Shown piece by piece: positions 1-13,333 of a stretch of 64,000 nt of DNA. The notes under the pieces are model-generated. The model was not told the origin of the DNA and searched no databases. It saw nothing but the letters and a program-made list of their open reading frames with translations. This DNA comes from Gavia stellata (lineage: Eukaryota; Chordata; Aves; Gaviiformes; Gaviidae). A program made the position numbers and the translations under genes. The stretch lies in assembly GCF_030936135.1 (NCBI RefSeq), contig NC_082594.1:123976668-124040667 (forward strand). The letters are read 5' to 3'. Every line of letters starts with the position of its first letter. The first letter of the stretch is position 1.

Positions 1-1847
1 GGTAGTGCTGCTGCGTGCTAGCAAAATATATATATATATTTTTTTTTTCCCTAACTGCTGAAAACTCACTTTAATTCTGTCAGCAATGTTTTTATTTGGT
101 GCTTTGTAATGCTAAAAGTACCCATCTTAGAAATACAAAGAATAGAGTTAATAGGGTCCACAACAAGGACAGACTGTTTAATGAAACATCCTCGAGAAGG
201 CAGTTTTGGTTTCGGAGGAGAAATACATTTTTAAAAATAAAATTTTTTTTTACTCAAGGCAATACAGTCATGGATGCAAAAGATTACCTTGTCAGAGAAG
301 ATATTTTGATTCCCCAACTCCTTCAAAACAGACACAGTCGTTGCTGCTTCTACAATGAAGATCTCTACTAAGAATATAATTCATGTGGTCACAAATAGTT
401 TAGAGAGCTTCACTAAGCAATAACCAGATTTCAGTTTTCTAGTTTGGTGGATTGGTATGTAAATCTCCCTGCCAGGCTTGAGTTTGGGCATCTGGCACAG
501 TTGAACAAAACTTAACATGAGTTATTTTCCCAAAATGTTCGTGGAAGTTTTTCAGTGAAGTAGGTATTCAATTAAATTGCAGTAGTGCGTGAGAGTGTCA
601 GAGGGGGGTGGTGGTGGTTGCTTAAGTTTTTTACTTCTCTAATGGGTTTTCCAAATACACAAACTTTGAAGGGAGAGCACCAAGTGTCAACCCCATTCAA
701 GACCCTCAGGGGTCTTTGTGATATTTTTTGATGTGGATCTGCAAACCCAGGATCCCTGAGAGCCCCATCTGAACTGCAGCTGTCAGTTTTTTCCAGTCTA
801 GGAGGAGGAGTTTGTTTGGGTGGGTCAGGGACTGTCACCTTTTTTCTTTTTTTTTTCCTTTTTTTTTCCTTTTTTTTTTTTCCCCCCTCAAAAGCAAAGA
901 AGGCTTTTTTCCTCTCCAGAATGCCCAGTCTTTGGGAAATGTACTATTAGAAGTTTTGTTCCTGTATGGAAGCTTTTTTCTTTTGAGATTCCACTGGAGG
1001 TTGAGAATTCTGAGATTCCCTCATTCCAGAGGTTGATCAGCTGTAGAAGGTGAATCCTTCACGTTTTCTTGCTGTCATTTCTCTGCCTCTGTCGTTTTTT
1101 GAATCATACAGGTATATGATGTTACATGAGGAAGAGATACGGATGATCAGGCAAAGATGTCTGAAGAGCAGAATTTCTTTCAAAGGGAGAAAGCATGTCT
1201 TTGATTAGACTGATCTGAGTAGTTTTTATACCAAGAGGAGCTAGTGATTTGTAATTTTACGTAGTCATACTATGGCAAGGTATAAATGAAGGAAAACTAG
1301 GAATTTGCCTGGGTTTAGGTGTATACAAACAGCAAGCTAAAGAATTGAGTATCACTACTTTCAGATGCTTTCTTGTAGGATTCTGAATTTTTGGGTTTTA
1401 ATTTCTAAAAAAAATACATTTGAACATTACAAACAACAAATCCTGGTTATCTCTGTATCAGTAATTAATCCTCTTTGGTTAGGGGAAGAAAAAGCTGTTA
1501 CTATCCTCATAAGTTCATATGGTATAATACAAACTTCTGATGTCTTCCAGTTGGTTTGCCGTTGATTATTCCCCATAAAAAATAACAGAAGGAATATAGT
1601 TACCCATAACAGACAAAAGTGTTTCAGAGGTCCTCAAGTTATATTCCAGACTTTCAGATAAGCTGCTGTTCCTTTTAATTTTCCCTAGTTTGGACAGGGA
1701 TTGTGCTTTATATAGATATTGATAACACAATAGGTGTTGTCTTCGCAAAGTCTTCAGTTGCCATTAAAGAGGAGGATTCCAGTGCCTTTGAAATCAGGAT
1801 CACCAAGATTTTTCTTATACGGGATGCTAAAACCTTTACTGTTACAG
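1..1847 (+). other. ZBTB11: ZBTB11 intron (3' part), no exon seen
   Basis: This stretch precedes the first recognisable ZBTB11 exon. No C2H2 pattern appears on the + strand, so the exon carrying the first cysteine of the split finger should lie left of the window. It holds a short TA/T-rich microsatellite near 27-50 and a long pyrimidine tract at about 840-890. The open frames through it are short and show no family resemblance. Confidence 0.6.
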
Positions 1848-4562
1848 GTGTGAAAAGAGTTTCTACGAAGCTCGAGATCTTCGGCAGCATATGAATAAAC
1901 ATTTAGGTGTGAAGCCATTTCAGTGTCAGTTCTGTGGAAAATGTTATAGTTGGAAGAAAGACTGGTATTCTCATGTAAAGTCTCATTCTGTCACAGACCC
2001 TTATAGGTAAGAGCAAATTAATTTAACAATTGAAATGTACTAATCAATATGAGGTTATACAGATCCACAGCCAGTCAACCAAGGAACTGCCTAGTCCATT
2101 GTTAAAGTACCAATTGATCGACGTTGGCTGGGGTCTTGAGTACGTGAAAACAGATGGGTGACCTCAAATAGTGTGGTCCAACTGTTAACCTGCTGGCACA
2201 ATCCTGGAACTAATACGTATGAAGTTGTAAGAGGATAAATGTAATTGATGAAGTTAGAAATGCTTTGTTTGTGATCTCACTTCTCTAGAATAGTAAGTGA
2301 AAGCTTTGTAGCTGCAAACAAGAGAAAATGTAGCTCAGTCCAACAATATTATTTCTAATTATGGAACTGCTTGTCGTATGAGGCAGTATTCCCATTAAAC
2401 TTTGCCTACTATAATTACATTGCATTTGGTTTAAAAAGCATAACATAAGCATAGAATAATGGTTTCAATAGACTTCTCAACACATTTTAGGTGTAATATA
2501 TGTGGTAAAGAATTTTATGAGAAAGCTTTGTACAGAAGACATGTAAAGAAAGCCACACATGGTAAAAAAGGAAGAGCAAAACAAAATCTGGAACGGGTTT
2601 GTGAGCATTGCGGAAGAAAATTCACACAACTCCGGGAATATAGAAGACACATGAACAATCATGAAGGTATGTAGAAAACAAGTAGTTATCACATCCCTCA
2701 ACACCTAAAAACATTATGGAGAAAGGGGTAATCGTTTCTTTGAGTCTGTGTATGTCCTGTGTTGCAAGACACATGGAAGTTCTTACAGATTCTTCAGTTA
2801 GTTTTATGCTAGTCCTGGTTTGTTAACTTGCTTCCAGTGATTCCCAGAAGTGGCTGTTGCTATCTTCCTAAAACTGAAGTCACACACAGGGACAGTGACA
2901 ATTTGTCCTTCTCAGAGCTTTAATGGAAGAGGAACTTTTTTAGAAGCAATTAAAAGATGTCTATCTGGCAAAGACTTGAACGTAGTAAAACATTCTCCAG
3001 TTTGAAAAGTGCACCCGCTTAACAAAAGATTCTTCAAACAGTAGAGTGATTGGCCTGAGTTTAGAAAAAGGACCACTGTTGGAAACTGCTCAGCTTCTTG
3101 TTTTATAACAAGCAGTAAACTATATGATGTTTGGGAAAAATATGAAAATATTTTATAATTTTAAAAAGTCTGCATTTTTACATCAGATGTGAAGTATGAT
3201 ACTGTTTTTTGAGTATTTGGTTGTTCCAGCTGTGTTGGAAGTCTATATACTCCTATCTTGGGGCAAACCCCACTTTTTTGAAGCATGTCTCCTTTTAAAG
3301 AGCTGTTATGAATAAATGTAAGAGCTGTCTAACTATTGAAATAGTGTTTTTGTTTGTTTCTAAACAGAGAAAGTGTCCTGTAATAGGTACCTAGCCTAAA
3401 TCTACAGTAACTGGAAAACCCAGTATTGAAATAGTGTTTGTCGCCACCCACATGCCCCGTTAGATACTACAGACCACAGAACTCAGATGTTGTAGGGGAG
3501 ACTAAGATTATACAAACATCAGGTGCAGTATTTAAACATACGGCGTGTGGAGGAGGAGGGAAAAAGCTGTAGATGGCATTATAAGCTAACTAGAATAAGT
3601 GCTGGTTTGATGAGACCTGTATAATAAGATTTATAGAAACCAAGTGTGACTAGGAATGTGAGTGACAAATTCTGTTAAGTAAAACAGAATTTCAGAAAGG
3701 CATCACCAGCAAAAAATTAATTAGACTTTTATTAAGTGGTATGTACTTAAAATAGGGGAGAAACAGCATTAAAAGGAATTTTGAAAAAAAAATAATTAAA
3801 AGCAAAATGTTAGATTGGGCAGAGCACTTGTGGAAAATCTTACCATTTAATGTATTATGCTTGCATTATATTCTAGTACAGAAATGGTAAACAAGATCTC
3901 TTTCTTACTTGGAAAAAATTACAGTATTTCTTTTGTTCTTTTATACTGCTGTTCTCCCTGTCATTTCTCATCATCGCTCATGCATATTTACGAACACTGA
4001 CGGTCATCTTTTCCTTCCTCGCCCTTTGAGAACAGGCGTGAAGCCATTTGAATGTCTAACCTGCGGAGTAGCCTGGGCCGATGCACGTTCATTGAAGCGT
4101 CACGTGAGGACGCATACTGGAGAACGACCGTACGTCTGTCCAGTGTGCAATGAAGCTTACATTGATGCCCGGACGCTACGGAAGCACATGACCAAGTTTC
4201 ATAGGGACTACGTACCCTGCAAAATTATGCTGGAAAAAGATACTCTTCAGTTTCATAACCAGGGGACACAGGTGGAGCATGCCATCAGCATTTTAGCAGC
4301 AGACATGCAGGAACAAGAAACGGAGATTAGCGTTGGTGGTGGTGAGATTGAGACTGTGGTAGTGACAGGAGAGACACTTGAAGCTATTGAAGCAGTTGCA
4401 GCTACTGAGGAATGTACATCGGTCTCTACTCTTTCTGACCAAAGCATCATGCAGGTGGTAAATTATGTATTGGCGCAACAGCAAGGACAGAAAATGGCTG
4501 AAGTGACGCAGGCCATTGAAACTGTGGAAGTAGAAGTGGCCCATGTTACAAAGACAGACTGA
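1848..4562 (+). CDS. ZBTB11: ZBTB11, C-terminal zinc-finger exons (5' part outside window)
   Basis: Zinc finger and BTB domain protein 11, a nuclear DNA-binding transcriptional regulator. Only its C-terminal part is here, in three exons: 1848-2006, 2491-2666 and 4036-4562 (stop TGA at 4560-4562). All have AG acceptors and GT donors and join in frame. Exon 1848 starts between the two cysteines of a finger (CEKSFYEARDLRQHMNKH). Five whole C2H2 fingers follow, starting CQFC, CNIC, CEHC, CLTC and CPVC. The CNIC finger has five residues between its histidines (HVKKATH) and the CPVC finger has four (HMTKFH). The GVKPF and TGERPY linkers are typical. After the fingers comes an acidic, Glu/Val-rich tail ending VAHVTKTD. 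The near-complete match to the human ZBTB11 C terminus and the neighbour PCNP support the name. The BTB domain and earlier fingers lie to the left. The reading frame stays open into the intron just upstream of 4036, which is not coding. Confidence 0.93.
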
Positions 4563-4886
4563 ATGTACTATATGAGAGAGCAAGAAGGGTGAGTTCTTCC
4601 CATCTGTGAGAGCTAAGTGTTTAACTGGGTAGCTGAGGCTTACAGTGATACTTATTTTCAAACAGTTAATCCCCAGTACTGAATGTCTTGGTGATGAAAT
4701 ACTGCACTACGTATTACGGGGAAAAAGTTAAGATGCTTCAGTGCGGGCCAAGGCTTTGAAGGCTAAGATTTCTGCACTGGCCATAACTGTAAAAAAACCC
4801 CACCAAAACAAAACAAAAAAACCAAAACACCCAAACAAGTTGGAATAATAATGTTTTCTGTGTCATGGAGTAAGTATCATGCTGTA

Positions 4887-4917
<31 letters not shown>

Positions 4918-7385
4918 GAGTCTGCACTAAAAACTAGAAATGCACAGCTGTTGGTAGCATTTTTTTACTTCTGTTTTTGTGGGCATTTCATCAAGTTAGT
5001 GAGCAAATTGCCCATACGGGATTCTGCCTGTTTACTCCCCAAGACAAGGGGCTGTTAGAATGCTTGGTGCAGCATGTGCTTCATGTCACATACAGAAAAT
5101 CTGAGGCTTTGTTCTTCGGGTAGATGCACCGTTGGCAGTTAGCGAATCCCAGTTTTGAAGAACGTAAATTCCGGATCAGTGGGTGACAGGTCCAAGGTTC
5201 AGCAAAAGGCTGTAAAATGTTTCACAGATAATGGGCGGGGGTCCACTGAAGCCTGAGGAAGTGGTTCTCTGAGACGGATTGTGAATTCAAATTGACCAGG
5301 GGACAGCCCACTGCAGGGGGACTGTGTATAGAAGTAAACTGCTTTTTATTTGTAAGCGAGGAGCTTACGTTTCATCCTCTATGCACAACCACGTTTCTTT
5401 TAATGATGTTTGGTTGCGTAAAGGAAGCTATCACCTGCATTGTTGTACATATCCAAAGCAGGCAACCTAATGATGGATGTTCCTAATTTTGCATTACATT
5501 TCACGTAGAAGCTCTCAAATGAAAAAGGTCTAATGGCACATTTCTTCAGGAATATGAATATACTGGAGAGGTCCTGCTAGTTACGATCTGATCTTGTCTT
5601 CTATCATGTTGAAAGGAGGAGCCCTGATAATTCCCAAATGGGACATATAGCAATATCAGGATAGAGAAAAATGAAAATCTTAATATGGAGTAAAAAGTAA
5701 ATTTTTCTCAAAATACCAGTCTCCAGAAAACCTTATTACTGCTGCTGTAAGAAAATACTTCTAGGGCAAGCTAATTCCCGGTGTTACACCATGTCAGTGG
5801 AAAAATTCTTACTAGGTTTTCCTGCGAGCGTGCATGAATCACAGCCATGCTTGGCCCAAGTTTAAATGTCCCTGATTTAATACCACGAACAGTGCACATC
5901 GTAATCTGTACAAGGTGTGGGTTCTTTCATTGTTGGTTGTTCGGGTGGTTTTTTTAAAGCAAGAAACCTGTCTGTTGAGGTAACTGAATGTGCTGTGCAC
6001 ATGAACAATCAGAACTGTATTCTTTAAATTGTTCTCAGTCTATAGTATTATCAAATGTTTCCGAACTTTGACAGCAGCAAGATATCCAAGGAGCCAGAAG
6101 CCTGTAATATTGCAGGGTAAACTTTATTTACAAAGTTACCTGCATATAACTCTGTACTACCTGTGAAACAGATCCGCTGAACAAAATTTAAGCAAAATCT
6201 GTGACAAAATAACCACCTCATTTGAATTAAGTCTTTCTACAGTTCATCTTACTGAACTGAGTATCTGTCTACTAAGCTACAGAATGGACTGTTCTTTTTA
6301 TACTTTGCAAACATGTAGATAAGCACTTGTTGAAAATTTTTTAAGCAATATGTAGTTTGAGTTCTGGCCTTGGATCCGAATTAATCTGTAGATGACTATT
6401 TCAAAGGTCAAGGTCTTCCTGCAGAGAAGTAATGTAGTTATTTATACATCCTGCAGCCCTTTACAGTTGTACTCTTTTCTAATTACCAAATGGAGTAAAA
6501 CTAAAATGAATACTTGAAAAAAAATTTAAATACTGCTAGCTGTAACTCTCGAATTCTTGAATGGTCAAGAATCTGGAGATAGCCATCCTGCTTACAATTA
6601 AAATACTGCCATTATGATGGAAAAAGATTTAAAAGAGCGCTAGGTAAACTTCAAAATTTACTTCAATGTTTGTATCTTACAAATAATTATGTATTACTAA
6701 AGTGAGGAAACGTTCAATGAAAAATAGCTGTAAATAGTGCTAGAACATTATTTGTATATTTAGTGTGTTACCTTACAAAAAGAATATTACCAGCACCTTA
6801 GTTTAATCTCTGGTGCATTTATTTATTTGCCCAACCTATGGAAGAGACAGAAGTGAATCTGAATTTCAGAGCCCTGTTACCCCCTGTAAAAATGCTTTAA
6901 CTGACTTGATGGCCTGCCATTTAAAAACAACAAAGAAACAAAAAATCCCAAAAAGTTGTTTCCCAATCAAGACTCAACCAGGAACGTCAAAGCTGAATTT
7001 TGCAGCACCCCTTTCCTACCATGCTGTGCCTTACCTTTTCAGAAGGGCGTGAGGTCAGCAGGCAGTGTCACTCTTAGCTTTGCTGTTCCTGGTGTGTGTG
7101 AAGTTGCCTTATGTTTTTCTTTAGACTTCAGCTGTTAATTTAAGATGTTCACTACCCTTCCGCAATCTATTTGAAGTCTGACTGCAAATATGCAGTTGAT
7201 ATTATTTAATTTGATTTTTTTTTTAAATAAAGTTCAGGAGAAGTGTCCATTTATAAAGTATTCCTAGTGAATTCCTGTACATAGTGAATTTGATCTGTAC
7301 ATTCTGCTGTTTTTATTTAGTGTTAGATGTATAAAGTTATGGTTATTTCTGTCATTAAATAAACTGGGCTTTGCCATGAATTACT
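4563..7385 (+). other. ZBTB11: ZBTB11 3'UTR with poly(A) signals
   Basis: AT-rich sequence with no credible open frame follows the ZBTB11 stop. AATAAA hexamers occur at 7226-7231 and 7358-7363. The second is followed by a T-rich stretch and is the likely main cleavage signal, giving a 3'UTR of about 2.8 kb. The exact end is inferred, not seen. A genomic A-run at 4893-4917 lies inside it and could misprime oligo-dT cDNA. Confidence 0.55.
4893..4917 (+). repeat. A25 homopolymer in the ZBTB11 3'UTR
   Basis: Twenty-five consecutive A residues with no AATAAA hexamer just upstream. This is a simple repeat rather than a processed-transcript tail. Confidence 0.9.
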
Positions 7386-10300
7386 CTTTCAAGCAACTTC
7401 TTTTTTTCAGGGGGAGAAAAAAAGTGTTACAGACTTATTTATGCCTCTTCAGTATTTAACCTTCCATATATAGATAGATGTCTGGTCTGAATAGTTCTAG
7501 TAACACCTATTTTTTAATTTTTACTTAAGTCTCAAAAAATTAACTTGTATGAGGAAAGGCAACCCCGTGCCCTCCTAAATGGTGTCAGAAGATGGCTGTA
7601 CAGGGGCACAACGTTAACAAAACATGGTCTGTATTCATACTGAAATCACTTGGGCTGCAAGAGCTCTTGGTGGATGAGGCATCTGCTCAGCCCTCTGACA
7701 CCCAGCTGTAACCATTTTGTGATGATTTTTTGGATGTTATTTCTCTTGACTTTGGGTGGCAGGGTTGTACAGAAACCAGAAGCAAACATCGTATGATGCT
7801 TCTGTCTTGGCCTGTGCTCTGGGATGAATATTTGAGCAGGGGCGGTGGCTTGGAAGTTGTTCTCCGGTGTCACTCTCGTGCCTGAAGGATGAGCCGCACA
7901 GCTGCTTCTTGCTCTGGGAACCAACAGTGGCTGGTGCCTTTCCCTTCGCTCTTAGAGCAACTCAATGTTGCAGAAAGGCTGATTGATTGATTACTTCTTG
8001 TGCTTCATCCTGATTCCTAAGGGAAACGCTAGGAGCATTTTTGTGTATTAATTCTTCCGTGAGCCCATACAGGTAGTCAAGCTAAGTGGGAAATATATAA
8101 TTAAATAAAAACAGGAGTTTCAGAAGGCAGGGTGCTGAAGGAGTTCAGCCACTGAACAAATGCGATTCAATAGGGATGCAACTACAGGTGAAAAACAGTG
8201 AAGTGAAATGGATATTTTCCCCCCTCTTGGTTTCCACTGGAGCCAGAACCACGTCATTCCCAGCTCGTAAAGGAGGCGCCGTGAATTTCTAAGGCATTGG
8301 AATGGTATACACATTTGATATGATAACATTCAGGAGCCAGTCTTACAGCTGCTGCTGACAAGGCAGTGGGAACCTAGCACCTCTCAAGCAGCTCTTTACT
8401 GAGACCTTTTCTCCTGCAGAAGAGTTCCAGCTACTGAAGGTGAGGGCCCCAGGTCGCTTTGTTGCCACCCTCGGGCTCAAGGCTGTTGGGCAATACGAGT
8501 CTAGCATGACTTCACAGGTACTTTTCAGAAAGTAACGGTTTGTCTTGCACCCCTATAAAAGTTTTGTCTGGAGGGCATTATTTCTTGTCGTAGGTAAAGT
8601 GCTCTGCCTTACAGACGGTAACATCAGTATTAACTTACTCAGTGCTTTCAGCTGCGTAGTAGCCCAAGCTCTCCCTGTCACAGCCTTAAATTTTTGCATC
8701 TGATCAACAAAAATAAAGCACAGCTTAAGATACTTGCTAGTTTTTGCAGTTACTCTTTACAATACACTGCTGTATCGGGTGCCTGCAATTCCGTATAGCG
8801 GAGGTTGGTGTGTGTATGAATGTGAAAGGCCACCACAGTTAGTTACACTTCTTTCACAAAAACAAAGGCTGAATTACGATTTTATAACAAGCTACTGACC
8901 ATCAGCCAACACTTTACACGCAACCACTATGTTTACAAATTATGGAAAGCTGGGGGAGAAAAAGAGAGATAATTATGGTTTTATTATGACTTGCATTACC
9001 TTAAATTAATACACTCATACTGCAAGGACAACATAAACACAGGCTCATGACGTCAAGTTTCAGTGGAGCTCTTGCTACAGAACCACAGACGCTTTATTTG
9101 TGCATCCATCCCATCAGGAAATCCAATCCCAGGAACCAAATTTAAGAACTAAGTCACAAGATTAGCAAAGGTTTTTAAGATCTCGCTATATGCCACTGAG
9201 TCAAAAAATACATACTCTAATTGCTCGCCGCAACAGTCACTGCCGCTCTCACCCACCCTACCTAGCCTGGCATATACGTATCCGTACTACAAAAAGTAAG
9301 CGTGCACTGTAGAGTTTAAAGGTTTGCTTTGGTAACTAAATCTTGCTTGGACTCCCACCACTCCAGACGTTTAAATGGAAGTTCATAAACAGAAATTTAA
9401 CACGCTATATACAGAGTTCAAGTGTAACAGTTCATGTTTCATGCTTTTAGTTCTATGGATAACTATGCATCTATCCTGAGGCAATAGCTCCAAATTGCTA
9501 AACACAAGTAGCTTTCCTAAGCAAGCACGACATAGTTTTTAAGATGCCAATATATCAAAATCAGAGAACAGCAGGAGATCCCTTCATTAATAAAACCAGA
9601 AGAAATAAGGAAAGTGTTAATAGTAAACACTATTAAGTAAAAAGCAAATTGTTAATTGTCTGACTTTTATGGTGTTCTACTGTCTCTTGGCAGAGGAACT
9701 AGACAAATTGTGGTGACTTTAGAATGTAACCTTCCCTTCTGCAGCTTAAGGGCAAAACTACTCAGCATTCTTCCATTTGTAATTTTATAATTAATTTAAA
9801 AAAACCCAAACTCCTTTTGCAGAACACCTTTTAAGGCTACTAACTACACAGATAAAAAGCCGCCTTGAACTTCTGTTGCTTCTCCAAACAGATTTATCTT
9901 ATCTTACAGCAGCCTAGAAAGAGTTCTAGTTACACCAGTGATTTCCAATAGTTTAGAACCTCAGTTTGCCTCTTCAGGAAGCAGAGGTCACCATTTTCTC
10001 AAAAGCTGACTTTTCCTCCAAGTCTCCTCGCAGTGAAAGCTCTGCTGAAGCCACCCCCAGCACACAGAACTCAGCACGGCTGCCCAAGTTCTGACAAGGA
10101 GATGCTCTACAAATCTGGCAGACACGGCCATCAAGCGCATCAGGCCTGAACGCAGCTGTGGCTGCTGCTGTGGTGGTCACATTAAGGACACGATGGTTGG
10201 TTTTGTCAAAGTTGGCTGGATACTGTAATTGGGTCATCATGGGAGTAAGCCCATGGAATTAAAATAGCATCCATCAGTCACCTTACAGACAGGCTGCTGG

Positions 10301-13300
10301 GTACTTCTTTCTGCTGATAAAACACAGATTCTGAGAATCTGGACAGTGCACCTCCTATGCTTTGAAAGGAATGAAGTGAGGTGTGTAAGGGGCTACACCC
10401 AGGATTGCCTGAAACACTGCCACACTAGTAGGTGACTGCATTCTATTATTTAAATTTTGTTAGCATTAGATGAGTTTGGATCCATTCACGACCCAGCAGG
10501 CTCAAAAGCAGCCTAGCTGCAGGGTGGCACAGGGAAGGTTACTGGATAACTACTCGTATCTTCACCTAACGTCTTTGAATGTTTTGCAGGCTGCTCAGGT
10601 GCTAAGTAAAGCTTTACTGCTAAGCAAGCGCAAGCCTTCTGGGATAAAACTGCACAAGTTACATGGACAGACATTTCAACCACTGATACGTATACATACC
10701 TTGCTACACTAAGCAGCTAAAGGTCTCAGCGTATCTCCTGGAAGCACTTAAGACAGCTAAATCAGGCCATTTACCACAAGTTTTAGGATTCCCAAGTATT
10801 CCTAGAAAAAGAACAAAAAACCCCACCACCACCACCTCCCAAGGCTACCTTCATGCAAAGACCATGACTACTGCAACAAAAGCCTAGAACTTCAAGTGAA
10901 GTTCTAGCTAACACTTGCCTTGACAATACTTTTCAGATCAGTTCTTTCCTGCAAGTGTCAGACATTAAAGCCACCCTCGTAGCTACAAGATCAAGCTCGT
11001 TAGGCACTCAGTCCCAAGTGGATTTAGGCCATCCTGATCGATTTTCTTCCATGAAGCACTGGAAGGAACAGAACTCATACACTGAGTGAGGCAGATCTCT
11101 GCTCACCTTCAGCTGAGATCCAGAAGCTGCTGCAGTCTCTCACAAGGTCTAGGATTACATTTATTGACCATGGGAGTAAGTAAGATAAATATAACTTTTG
11201 CTCTCTCAGTTGCATGGAAGTTATTTCCGAGCGTGTCTGCTGTTCTGCCTAGCAACTTCCTAAAGGATTCTGAAGTACCAGGAAATTCCGTTGAAATGAA
11301 TGTCTACTTCAGCCAAAGATGTGGAAGACATTGTTGGTGGCAGGTTAATTAAAAAAGAGTAGGTCTCAAAGGCATCCTCTTATTCTTACTCAAAGTTCCC
11401 TTTTGCTTTTTACTAATACAAGTGACTGAGACAGCATCAAGTAACTACTACGGAGCAAGATAAAATAGTTATTCACTGTGAGTTACCACTACCTTTAAGG
11501 GATTTATTTCAACAAACATAACCACATCTGATAAAAATAATTGAAAAGTAAATTCTTCATTTTGCCTTGCCTTGTTCCAGTAATGCCCAAATCAGTTTTG
11601 GAAGTCCTGAAAGTCAGTTTTGAAAGTGTGCTGTGTTTTGTTTTAAATAAACCAAAGATTTCTGCTATGGAAAAAAAAAATAATGTATACGTTTTTATGT
11701 GACGTTTATAACAAGGCTTTTAAAGAAAATAGTTACAGGTATTCAACTGCATCAGACTTCAAAAGAAAAAAGATTACACATACAATACAAAAATACAAAA
11801 AAAATATTTTTTAGAACTTACAAACTCAAAAGACTAAGTGGTCAGAGCTTTCCTAAAATAAAAAAAAAACCAAAACAAAACCACTTCAAGATGCACTTTC
11901 CTTTCTGCACTTGCAGGTTCAACTTTAGCATGAAAAAAGGTTTTAGAGGCAGGATGAAAGCAATTAACATATTGAATTTAAAACCAGTTCCAGGCTGAAA
12001 TTAATTTAGTGGTTGACAGTATCAGGTATTTAAGTATAAAAAGAACCTGATGTTTGTTGCGGGGGGTGGTATGCTGTTAATAACTTTTTGTTTAACCAGT
12101 TCTGCTAGTAAAATGTTTTTAAAATAGGCAATCTGAATTAGACTGAAATTTAGACAGTCCTTACTTGGTCTGAAATCCTACAGCGCTGTTCCACAGTATG
12201 AAAGCTAGGAAATTAAACTGACCAGACTAATGTCATTGTTGACAATTACTGCAAAAGGCAGACCAGTAGGAAAAGGTGGAGTTTTATTTCTGAAGTTGAC
12301 ACTTGTTAGAAGCATTAGGACTGCAAATACAGTATTCTTTAACCTGATAGTGTCCACTGAGGTCACAGGCATGAAGGCATTTTGTTTTAAATAGCAAGGC
12401 AGGGAAAGTGCATCTTAGATTTTTTTCATCCTTAAGCAGTGAGTTACCGATTTTTGGTGTGGCTTTTATTCCTTCTAGGCATAGTAAAGAAAAATATTTC
12501 AACCAAACGTGAAGCTTAACGTACATTAGCTTGTCTTTTTGGTGGTGGCTTTTGTGTACCACAAGGAGACGCTAACAAGCACTACACAAGGCTAATGATT
12601 TAAGAAGAGCACACTGAAAATACTCATTTACCTTTGTAGTGAATATTCTTTACAGACTGTATCTAATATACAGACAAGGCCCATTTCCTTAGGATGAAAT
12701 AGGCCACAGAAGGTTACACATCCTACATGAAGTTTTAAACAAAATTAGAGCTAAGTTATCAGAGCCACTCAGAGCAACATAATTCCTAGTTTGCAGAGAC
12801 TTAACAAAAGGTGACTGCAGGGAGAAAAAAATCCAGATTCTTATTATTTCCTGCATAAGTTTATATTCAAATTAATAGTCCAGTAACACTTCTAGTACAA
12901 GACAATGCTCACTTTCTTTAGCGGTATTCCTAGGAGTCAACTGTTTCTCCTGTTACAAAGAGGGAGCCAGAAGTGAGAATGCCAGAGCATTCAATGTTTA
13001 CCTGATTAAAGAGACAGTAACCTTTTTCATCCACCTTAATCAATCACTGACAAAAAAAAAAAAAAAAATCTTAAAAAGGTACCACTCCAATTTCTTTATT
13101 ATCTGTAACCTTTTGAAACTAATCACATGGAACTACAAAATTAGCAAATGCCTTGAAATCTGTATACAAAACATAAATTACCTCTAATTTCAAACTCAGT
13201 TATTAGTGTACCACTCAAAATCTTAAAAAAGTGGCTCCAAAGATAGTCTTATACCATTCTTAAAAAAGGAAACTGTTCCTTTAACGTTACACCCTCCCCT

Positions 13301-13333
13301 CCCCCCAAACACCCAGCTCTCAATCCGCATCAT
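7386..13333. other. Convergent ZBTB11-PCNP interval, including PCNP 3'UTR
   Basis: About 6 kb between the convergent ends of ZBTB11 (+) and PCNP (-). I see no protein gene or structural RNA here. The right part must hold the PCNP 3'UTR. Candidate minus-strand AATAAA hexamers (TTTATT on +) lie at 13095-13100, 12283-12288 and 11503-11508; 12283 would give a 3'UTR of about 1 kb. On the + strand an AATAAA at 11646-11651 is followed 19 nt later by A10 at 11671-11680. No inverted repeats or recognisable transposon ends were seen. Confidence 0.5.

Noticed and set aside
3909-4035. ATG and hydrophobic, signal-peptide-like stretch in frame ahead of the last ZBTB11 exon
   Set aside because: It lies upstream of a good AG acceptor at 4035, and the exon join from 2666 restores the conserved finger linker exactly. 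This is intron that happens to be open.
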